Below are positions 1 through 4,349 of a stretch of 5,246 bases of DNA, one piece after another. The stretch is from assembly GCA_011372335.1 (NCBI GenBank), contig DRSY01000018.1, forward strand, positions 1 to 5,246, given 5' to 3'. The notes beneath the pieces are model-generated. The model was not told where the DNA came from. It ran no database searches and saw only the letters and a list, made by a program, of their open reading frames with translations. The stretch comes from Candidatus Woesearchaeota archaeon. Lineage in GTDB: Archaea; Nanobdellota; Nanobdellia; Woesearchaeales; SM23-78. Numbering within the stretch: the first letter of the stretch is position 1; each line of letters begins with the position of its first letter. Position numbers and translations under genes: made by a program.

Positions 1-73
1 ACGTTGTGAAGAAGAAAGGAAATATAATGTTATACGAGAAAGCATAGCCTGTTAAGGTCCTTATTCTTGTTTC

Positions 74-379
74 TTATATCGTAGCGTACTCTTTGTCAAA
101 CTTCTCTTTTGCCTTGCTTTCTTTCCAATAAACAGAGTGGCTTGCTCTTTTCTCAAACAAGGCAACAGCGACTCTTATGATATCAGTCTGATAGTCCTTT
201 AGTTTTTTCTCTTCAAATATTCTTTTAGCATCAGAGATGCACTCCTTCATAAGCCTTGTATTCTCTTCTCTGCATAGCTCCTCTTGCTCTTTTTCTTCTT
301 CACGTGTTAGAAAGACTTCTACCCACTTCGGATAAACACTCTTATCAGTGGTCTTTGGGAAAGTCTTGCTAAAAGTCAT
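74..379 (-). CDS. Small charged protein of unknown function (101 aa)
   Basis: I do not recognise this protein and assign no function. It is very rich in Lys and Glu, has no signal peptide or membrane segment, and looks mostly helical: an N-terminal Glu-rich stretch (about residues 26-45), then helices around 48-60 and 63-77, and a conserved-looking C-terminal part with aromatic residues (S-V-Y-W at 82-85). It has one or two isolated Cys and no metal-binding Cys pattern. It is probably cytoplasmic. The ATG at 379 is supported by a TATA box at 405-412, which places transcription start at about 382, so the mRNA would be essentially leaderless. It follows the HerA-like gene on the same strand with a 60-nt gap but has its own promoter. 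The ORF is short, so a chance ORF is possible, but the promoter position and sensible amino-acid composition favour a real gene. Confidence 0.6.
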   Translation of the reverse strand: MTFSKTFPKTTDKSVYPKWVEVFLTREEEKEQEELCREENTRLMKECISDAKRIFEEKKLKDYQTDIIRVAVALFEKRASHSVYWKESKAKEKFDKEYATI

Positions 380-404
380 TACTTAGCTAGGTATTCTTTT
401 ATGG

Positions 405-412
405 TATATAAA
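405..412 (-). promoter_or_regulatory. TATA box for the 101-aa gene
   Basis: On the minus strand this reads TTTATATA, a close match to the archaeal box A. Its centre lies about 29 nt from the ATG at 379, so initiation about 26 nt downstream falls 2-4 nt before the start codon and predicts a leaderless transcript. Between box and start lies the element AGAATACCTA (388-397), also found upstream of the HerA-like gene. Confidence 0.7.
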
Positions 413-439
413 TGTTGTTGAAGAAATATCGGAAAGCCC

Positions 440-1759
440 CTATTCTTCATGGAAGATTTCTTCTTTTTCTCGTAACGCTGTAGGTGCTTCTCCTCCGTGC
501 CATGTGAATCTCGGTCTTACTCGCATAGGATACATCTTCTCGTTAGTGTCATCTAAGATTAAGGCTGCTCCTTTCATTCTAGGAAGATTATCCAAGTATT
601 TGTCAAGGCTGCCTCTTAAGTAGCTCTGCATAAGGGCTCCGAGAGCGTCAATATCAATCTTAGCGGTTATTCTATGAGCGATTATCGTGTCTGCTTGAGT
701 CATCACATCAGTGTGTATCTTGCCTGGTTGCTGGCTTGCTAGCACAAGGCTTATCCCGGGTTGTCTCCCTTCGCGGAGGATGGTTATGAGAGGGTCAGAA
801 GCAAGGGTTTTGCCTTGTTTTGGCAGGAACTCGTGGGCTTCGTCAATGATTAACCATACCATGGGGAAGTCAAGTTTTTGGATTTCCTCATCACTAAAAT
901 AATAAATGCTCTTATGGACTTGTTGGTATTCTTCATTCTTCCTAGCTATCATTCTCTGGATAAAGAGCTTCTCAGCTACGAGTCCTATCACTAAGGATTT
1001 TATCCTCCAACTCCCGGGAAGAGTAGCGTAGCAACTCACATCAAGCACTGTTACTTGCCCTGGTTTTGCAAGCTCACTAAGAGGGGTTCCGGCCTTGCTG
1101 AATAACCCCCATGTCTTTGCGTTGCTGAACAGGTTTAGAGTGGCGTTTTTCACGTTATCCTCTGCGTTACTCTTCATTATTGCTTGAATAATATCATCAA
1201 TGTCGTACTCTTCTTTGCGCTCTCTCAGCTCGTGAATCACTCGTTCTACCAGCACGCCTATAGGCTCATTAGGGTTGACATCGAATGTCATGCACCAATC
1301 ACTCCCGTCCAGCTCGCTTGGTTTTATACTGAAAGGTGCATCCGCTGGTATTCCTTTGTTTTTATACTCTGAGAAGTAACCTGTGGGTGTGTATATGGTG
1401 ATGTCTAAGCCTCTGGGTTCAATCCCCCATTCTTCTAGGAGGAGTTCATCCTTCTTGTTAGGATACTTCATTGTCCAGTACACACCCATTGTATCTAGCA
1501 TGATAACAGCAATATTGTTCTTGACCTCAGGCGGGAGGGATGCTATGCCTTCAGCTATCACCCCCATTGTATAAGATTTTCCTCCTCCTCTCTTGCCACA
1601 TACAAAAACAACATGACTCCTTATAACATCAAGAAGTATGTTGTTAGATAAGCTGGTGGTTCTGCCCATCTTAACGTAGTGTTTACCTAATAGGATGGTG
1701 CCTTTAGTACCGAATCTCTCTTTGTCAGCAGGGAGCCTGCCAATGATTATGTCGTACAT
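440..1759 (-). CDS. HerA-like / DUF87 P-loop ATPase (439 aa)
   Basis: A RecA-fold ATPase of the HerA/FtsK superfamily. Visible motifs: Walker A G-K-R-G-G-G-K-S at residues 55-62; Walker B hydrophobics followed by D306-E307 in W-L-I-I-D-E-A-H-E-F-L-P; a R-E-G-R motif at 329-332, typical of the HerA arginine region; and S-Q-Q-P at 342-345 in the sensor position (HerA-like proteins have S-Q-R/Q-P). The family forms hexameric rings that translocate on double-stranded DNA; HerA itself works with NurA nuclease and Mre11/Rad50 in end resection. Here only about 45 residues precede the ATPase core, too short for a full HAS-barrel, and none of nurA, mre11 or rad50 is visible. It is therefore better called a HerA-like ATPase than HerA. 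No transmembrane segment is seen. The ATG at 1759 is supported by a TATA box at 1789-1796. It diverges from the foldase gene. Confidence 0.88.
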   Translation of the reverse strand: MYDIIIGRLPADKERFGTKGTILLGKHYVKMGRTTSLSNNILLDVIRSHVVFVCGKRGGGKSYTMGVIAEGIASLPPEVKNNIAVIMLDTMGVYWTMKYPNKKDELLLEEWGIEPRGLDITIYTPTGYFSEYKNKGIPADAPFSIKPSELDGSDWCMTFDVNPNEPIGVLVERVIHELRERKEEYDIDDIIQAIMKSNAEDNVKNATLNLFSNAKTWGLFSKAGTPLSELAKPGQVTVLDVSCYATLPGSWRIKSLVIGLVAEKLFIQRMIARKNEEYQQVHKSIYYFSDEEIQKLDFPMVWLIIDEAHEFLPKQGKTLASDPLITILREGRQPGISLVLASQQPGKIHTDVMTQADTIIAHRITAKIDIDALGALMQSYLRGSLDKYLDNLPRMKGAALILDDTNEKMYPMRVRPRFTWHGGEAPTALREKEEIFHEE

Positions 1760-1788
1760 TCTTACCTTTAGGTATTCTATGTTGTTAA

Positions 1789-1796
1789 TATATAAA
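1789..1796 (-). promoter_or_regulatory. TATA box for the HerA-like ATPase gene
   Basis: The minus strand reads TTTATATA, preceded by A/T-rich GGTTAAA as a possible BRE. Its centre is about 33 nt from the ATG at 1759, predicting transcription start near 1766 and a leader of only about 6 nt. An AAGGT a few bases before the ATG would lie at the very 5' end and is a poor Shine-Dalgarno site. The same AGAATACCTA element as in the downstream gene sits at 1769-1778. Confidence 0.7.
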
Positions 1797-1830
1797 TTTA
1801 ACCACTAAAAAGCATTCTTTAACCAAAAAA

Positions 1831-1840
1831 CTTTTAAAAA
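1831..1840 (+). promoter_or_regulatory. Promoter (BRE + TATA) for the foldase gene
   Basis: The box CTTTTAAAAA is preceded by the A-rich BRE-like AACCAAAAAA (1821-1830). It closely matches the promoter of the structured RNA at 3853-3871, both being AACCAAA followed by TTTAAAAACC. Initiation about 26 nt downstream falls near 1861-1862 and gives a leader of about 60 nt, consistent with the Shine-Dalgarno site used here. A second AT-rich box (CTTTTATTTAAA, 1891-1902) would put the start at or beyond the TTG codon and is less likely. Confidence 0.6.
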
Positions 1841-1908
1841 CCACGACTTTTACCATTCCAGAAGGGTAATCTTGTGCGGGTTAATCCAATCTTTTATTTA
1901 AATAATCC

Positions 1909-1914
1909 GAGGTG
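1909..1914 (+). promoter_or_regulatory. Ribosome binding site that decides a TTG start
   Basis: GAGGTG matches the archaeal Shine-Dalgarno core (complement of the 16S 3' end, CACCTCC) and lies 6 nt before the TTG at 1921. The GTG at 1912 lies inside this site, so it is most likely part of the ribosome binding site and not the start codon. Confidence 0.75.
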
Positions 1915-1920
1915 GTACTT

Positions 1921-3576
1921 TTGGCTAAGAAGAGAAAAGTTCTAAAGAAACCCAATCATAAACAGAAGAGCAAGAGAACAAGGAACAAGAATAACAAGGA
2001 TAATAAAGTGAGGATTTACAAGGTTAATCAAGCAACATTAGAAGAGCAAGCAAAAGCCAGACGAGAGAAGAACATCCAGACATTTCTAGTTGTGGTCATA
2101 ATAATACTTGCAATAGCAGCGATTTTCTCAGCAATCCAAACATTCTTTCCTAATTTGTTCGGAAGAATAACTCTTAAAGGCGAACTAGCGGCAAAGGTTA
2201 ACGGAGTACCAATAACAATGCAGCGACTTGATACAGAATACGAGAGACTGCCAGCACAATACAAGTACTTCATAACCAAAGAAGCATTTCTTAACCAATT
2301 AATAGATGAAATTCTCATGGTAGAAGAAGCAAGAAAGAAAGGGCTGTTTGTTAGTGAGGAAGAAGTTGATAAGAGCCTTCAGACTTTCATGGAGCAGAAT
2401 AATATAAGCCAAGAAAGACTTAATGATATTCTAAAAGCAAAGAAACTTACCTATAACGAACTCAGACAACTTGTGAGTAACCAGCGCCTCATAGATAAGC
2501 TCCTTGAAGAAGAGGTTAAGAACAAGATTAACATTACAACAGCGATGGCTCTGCAGTACTACAACGAGAACCCAGACACATTCAAGATTCCTGAACTAGT
2601 AACAGCCAGACACATCCTTATAAGCACCAATAACAGGACAGAGAAAGAAGCATACCAGCAAGCGAGAATAGTTCTTGGCTTATTAGAGGAGGATAAGAGT
2701 AACTTCTGCGACCTGGTAGAGGAGTACAGTGATGATTCAGGAAGCCTGGATAAATGCGGAGAATACGTTTTTCCCAGAGGTCAGATGGTTAAAGAATTCG
2801 AAGAAGCAGCGTTTTCTCAGAGAGAAGGGAACATAACCCTTGTCAACACGAGCTTCGGATCCCACATAATATGGACGATTAACAAGACACCTGAACAAAT
2901 AATGCGCTTCCAAGACGTAGAGGAGCAGATAAAGCGGATTCTAAGAACTCAGCAAGAGAAAATGCTTTACTCTGACTTCATAGCAGGTTTAAGAGCACAA
3001 GCTGATATTACTAATTACCTCGTACAAGAACAAAAAGAAGAAGCTGAAGCAAAAGAAGAAGGAACACCTGGCGAAGAAGGAGGGGTTGTAGCTGCTGAGC
3101 AAGGCGAAATAAAGGTAGTTATGGAAGAGCAAGGAGAAGAGGAAGAAGTTACACCAAGGGAAGCCATAGAAGAAGAAGCAGTGGAAGAAGTAGAAGAAGG
3201 AGTAGACGTAATGATGCCTGAAGAAGAAATTGCAGAGGAGCAACAAGAATTAGAAGAAACCCTTGAAGAAGAAATAGCAGAAATAGAAGAAGTCACTGCG
3301 AAGTTAAGCCTTGCAGAATGCCTTACAAGCAAAGGAGCAGTGCTCTACGGTGCTTACTGGGATTCCAGTACTAAGAAACAAAAAGCCTACTTTGGAGATG
3401 AGATTGATAAGATTAAATACGTGGAATGCGGAGTAGAAGGTGATTACCGAGCTCAAACAATAGAATGCTCAGAAGCAGGGATAATGGCTTACCCCACATG
3501 GGTTATTAACAATGAGAAACACATGGGCGTATTAACATACGAGGAATTAGCAGCCCTAACCGGTTGCGAGATATAA
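1921..3576 (+). CDS. Membrane-anchored SurA/PrsA-like parvulin foldase with C-terminal VKOR-type thioredoxin-like domain (551 aa)
   Basis: Probable peptidyl-prolyl cis-trans isomerase that folds exported proteins at the outer face of the membrane. Residues from the TTG start: 1-50 strongly basic cytoplasmic tail; 52-76 transmembrane helix; about 87-202 SurA_N-like helical chaperone domain (V-N-G-V-P-I-T onset); about 225-322 parvulin/PpiC domain with A-R-H-I-L (His231), the F-P-R-G-Q-M-V-K-E-F segment and F-G-S-H-I-I; 367-459 glutamate-rich linker (38 Glu in 92); 462-551 thioredoxin-like domain resembling the one fused to VKOR (L-Y-G-A-Y-W, Y-V-E-C, Y-P-T-W with the cis-Pro at 525). The thioredoxin site W-C-P-H-C is replaced by W-D-S-S-T (479-483), so both redox Cys are lost, while Cys503 and Cys516, conserved in that family, remain. 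Six N-X-S/T sequons lie in the extracellular part. The gene is monocistronic and starts at TTG because GAGGTG lies 6 nt upstream. Confidence 0.92.
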   Translation: MAKKRKVLKKPNHKQKSKRTRNKNNKDNKVRIYKVNQATLEEQAKARREKNIQTFLVVVIIILAIAAIFSAIQTFFPNLFGRITLKGELAAKVNGVPITMQRLDTEYERLPAQYKYFITKEAFLNQLIDEILMVEEARKKGLFVSEEEVDKSLQTFMEQNNISQERLNDILKAKKLTYNELRQLVSNQRLIDKLLEEEVKNKINITTAMALQYYNENPDTFKIPELVTARHILISTNNRTEKEAYQQARIVLGLLEEDKSNFCDLVEEYSDDSGSLDKCGEYVFPRGQMVKEFEEAAFSQREGNITLVNTSFGSHIIWTINKTPEQIMRFQDVEEQIKRILRTQQEKMLYSDFIAGLRAQADITNYLVQEQKEEAEAKEEGTPGEEGGVVAAEQGEIKVVMEEQGEEEEVTPREAIEEEAVEEVEEGVDVMMPEEEIAEEQQELEETLEEEIAEIEEVTAKLSLAECLTSKGAVLYGAYWDSSTKKQKAYFGDEIDKIKYVECGVEGDYRAQTIECSEAGIMAYPTWVINNEKHMGVLTYEELAALTGCEI

Positions 3577-3586
3577 AAAAATATTC

Positions 3587-3600
3587 CTCTTTTTTATTCT
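3587..3600 (+). terminator. T-rich terminator after the foldase gene
   Basis: A pyrimidine-rich stretch beginning 11 nt after the stop codon with six consecutive T (3590-3595) followed by ATTCTTG. Archaeal RNA polymerase terminates at such T tracts without needing a hairpin. A second T tract (T7 at 3819-3825) could serve as backup. Confidence 0.5.
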
Positions 3601-3753
3601 TGCTTTTGTCTTACCTGTATTACTACAGAAACCCTCTTAATAATAGGCGTGTCTTTGGCAGTGCCGCCACACAAGGATACAACAGGAGAACTTATAACAA
3701 GGACTGCCAGGCTCCTTTCCTAACACAAACCTTCCTCAGAGTTCCTCTTCTAT
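3601..3753 (+). other. Intergenic segment with inverted repeat and possible gene remnant
   Basis: No gene with a start codon and ribosome binding site is seen. TGGCAGT (3656-3662) and ACTGCCA (3703-3709) form a 7-bp inverted repeat, extendable by two G-U pairs (3654-3655 with 3710-3711), enclosing 40 nt. The frame continuing past the foldase stop stays open to 3723 and reads plausibly in its second half (I-I-G-V-S-L-A-V-P-P-H-K-D). A different frame at its start gives a signal-peptide-like stretch (K-K-I-F-L-F-F-I-L-A-F). This may be a decayed small secreted protein, an RNA, or chance. Confidence 0.3.
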
Positions 3754-3833
3754 AAGAATAAAAAAATTCTTCATAAAAACACTGTTACTTCCACATATGC
3801 GGAGTAACAAAAACACCCTTTTTTTGTGGTGTT
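3754..3833 (+). repeat. Three successive hairpins with a T7 tract
   Basis: Three inverted repeats follow each other: AAGAAT/ATTCTT (3754-3759 with 3766-3771, A6 loop); TGTTACTTC/GGAGTAACA (3783-3791 with 3801-3809, 9 bp including one T-G); and AACACC/GGTGTT (3812-3817 with 3828-3833) with T7 in its loop (3819-3825). The T7 tract could end transcripts coming from the left before the promoter of the structured RNA. GTTAC occurs at 3784-3788 and again at 3831-3835, either of which could pair with GTAAC at 3804-3808. Confidence 0.5.
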
Positions 3834-3852
3834 ACCGTATAAAAATCACAAA

Positions 3853-3870
3853 AACCAAAGCTTTAAAAAC
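3853..3870 (+). promoter_or_regulatory. Strong archaeal promoter for the structured RNA
   Basis: BRE-like AACCAAAG followed by box A CTTTAAAAAC (3861-3870), nearly identical to the foldase promoter. Initiation about 26 nt after the box centre falls at 3891-3893, exactly where the closing helix of the RNA begins, so promoter and RNA support one another. Confidence 0.75.
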
Positions 3871-3892
3871 CCATATATATTCCCCCTATGTA

Positions 3893-3975
3893 AGCCCGGC
3901 ACAGAGTTGCTCATGCGAGCCTCAGCGTAAGAGCTCATGGCGATGAGCATTGTGAGTTAGTGTTGGGCTACAACG
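3893..3975 (+). ncRNA. Kink-turn structured RNA, candidate H/ACA guide RNA
   Basis: The ends form a 10-bp helix: AGCCCGGCAC (3893-3902) pairs with GTGTTGGGCT (3960-3969), including two G-U pairs. ACA follows at once (3970-3972), as in H/ACA RNAs, where the box lies at the foot of the hairpin near the 3' end. An asymmetric internal loop (candidate pseudouridylation pocket) leads to an upper stem containing a kink-turn: GA (3917-3918) faces GA (3942-3943), flanked by GCC/GGC (3919-3921 with 3939-3941) and a TGC/GCA or TGCTCA/TGAGCA helix below. Kink-turns bind L7Ae, a core protein of archaeal H/ACA particles. The tip is AGC/GCT around GTAAGA. Length (about 80 nt) and a dedicated promoter fit a free-standing RNA. 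It is not a tRNA: no T-loop or anticodon arm. The existence of an RNA is well supported; the H/ACA assignment is likely but its target is unknown and the pocket is atypically asymmetric (5 and up to 10 nt). Confidence 0.6.
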
Positions 3976-3977
3976 CC

Positions 3978-4024
3978 TAGAACATAAAAGTAGAACATAA
4001 AAGAATAATACTTTTATAATGTTC
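3978..4024 (+). repeat. 13-nt tandem repeat followed by its inverted copy
   Basis: TAGAACATAAAAG occurs twice in exact tandem (3978-3990, 3991-4003). Seven bases later CTTTTATAATGTTC (4011-4024) pairs with GAACATAAAAG of the second copy (11 bp with a 3-nt bulge). It directly follows the structured RNA and could be its 3' stability or termination element, or a protein-binding site. The CTTTTATAAT stretch also resembles a TATA box, but nothing recognisable starts downstream of it. Confidence 0.7.
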
Positions 4025-4180
4025 AACCAACGATAGTCAAAAAAAAAAGAACAGGCACAAAAGCCTTTATCATCATTTATCAATTTCCTTTTATTTTCAA
4101 AAATTATACAAAGAATAAGGAGAAAAACTTTTATTTTTAAACAATTATGAAATAAGGTTTAAGTGCTTGTTCTTTTAAAA
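4025..4180. other. AT-rich intergenic segment, no gene seen
   Basis: No ORF of note. It holds a run of ten A (4039-4048), a weak AGGC/GCCT hairpin (4053-4056 with 4063-4066), T-rich stretches at 4071-4098 that could end the upstream RNA, and a TATA-like CTTTTATTTT (4128-4137) preceded by A/G-rich sequence. That box would start transcription near 4160 and could be a distal dnaG promoter. Confidence 0.4.
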
Positions 4181-4311
4181 GCAGAAGGAGCAAAAAAACT
4201 TTTTTTGCTAACACTCCTCTATATTCACACCCCTTTCATTAAAGGAGAACCAAAAGAATCATATCTCCTTTTAAAAATAAGAATGTGGGAAACCCAAGAA
4301 ACTCCTTCTGC
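4181..4311 (+). promoter_or_regulatory. Structured region upstream of dnaG, possible regulatory leader
   Basis: GCAGAAGGAG (4181-4190) and CTCCTTCTGC (4302-4311) are perfect 10-nt reverse complements that could close a multi-branch fold. Inside lie CAAAAAAA/TTTTTTTG (4191-4198 with 4200-4207), AAAGGAGA/TCTCCTTT (4241-4248 with 4264-4271) and TGGG-AAA-CCCA (4286-4296). If transcription begins near 4160 this is a four-way-junction leader; if it begins near 4299 only the last arm is transcribed and the repeats would act as DNA sites. No known riboswitch class is recognised. Confidence 0.4.
4268..4279 (+). promoter_or_regulatory. Proximal dnaG promoter overlapped by an inverted repeat
   Basis: CTTTTAAAAATA is a good box A; initiation would fall near 4299, giving a leader of about 50 nt. 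The right arm of the 8-bp inverted repeat AAAGGAGA/TCTCCTTT (4241-4248, 4264-4271) covers the BRE and the first bases of the box, a position where a bound regulator could block TBP/TFB. Confidence 0.5.
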
Positions 4312-4338
4312 AAGAAGATTATACTCAAAAATAGAAAA

Positions 4339-4344
4339 AGGTGA
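4339..4344 (+). promoter_or_regulatory. Ribosome binding site of dnaG
   Basis: AGGTGA matches the archaeal Shine-Dalgarno core and lies 5 nt before the ATG at 4350, fixing the start. The downstream protein begins as archaeal DnaG proteins do. Confidence 0.85.
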
Positions 4345-4349
4345 AAACA

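Noticed and set aside
1..73. Tail of a convergent + strand gene (frames ending at TAG 45-47 or TAA 53-55)
   Set aside because: Only about 15 codons are visible in either frame, with nothing to choose between them or show they are coding.
2989..3332. Two open frames antisense to the foldase gene, Ser-rich and Phe-rich
   Set aside because: They are mirror images of the GAA/GAG-rich linker; the low-complexity composition shows they are shadows.
3564..3755. 63-codon frame on the + strand starting with TTG inside the foldase end
   Set aside because: No Shine-Dalgarno site, Tyr/Phe-rich from T-rich terminator DNA, overlaps the foldase stop; composition does not look coding.
3924..3940. Resemblance of the RNA tip (AGCGTAAGAGCTCA) to the L11-binding region of 23S rRNA (AGCGTAATAGCTCA from memory)
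   Set aside because: One mismatch over 14 nt against an rRNA of about 3 kb is expected by chance in a 5-kb window; the surrounding rRNA fold is absent.
3893..3969. tRNA gene (a 7-bp acceptor-like stem can be drawn)
   Set aside because: No T-loop GTTCRA sequence, no anticodon arm, and no D-arm pattern; the closing helix is 10 bp, not 7.
3978..4024. CRISPR array or mobile-element end
   Set aside because: Only two repeat copies with no spacer between them; no cas gene, transposase or target duplication is present.
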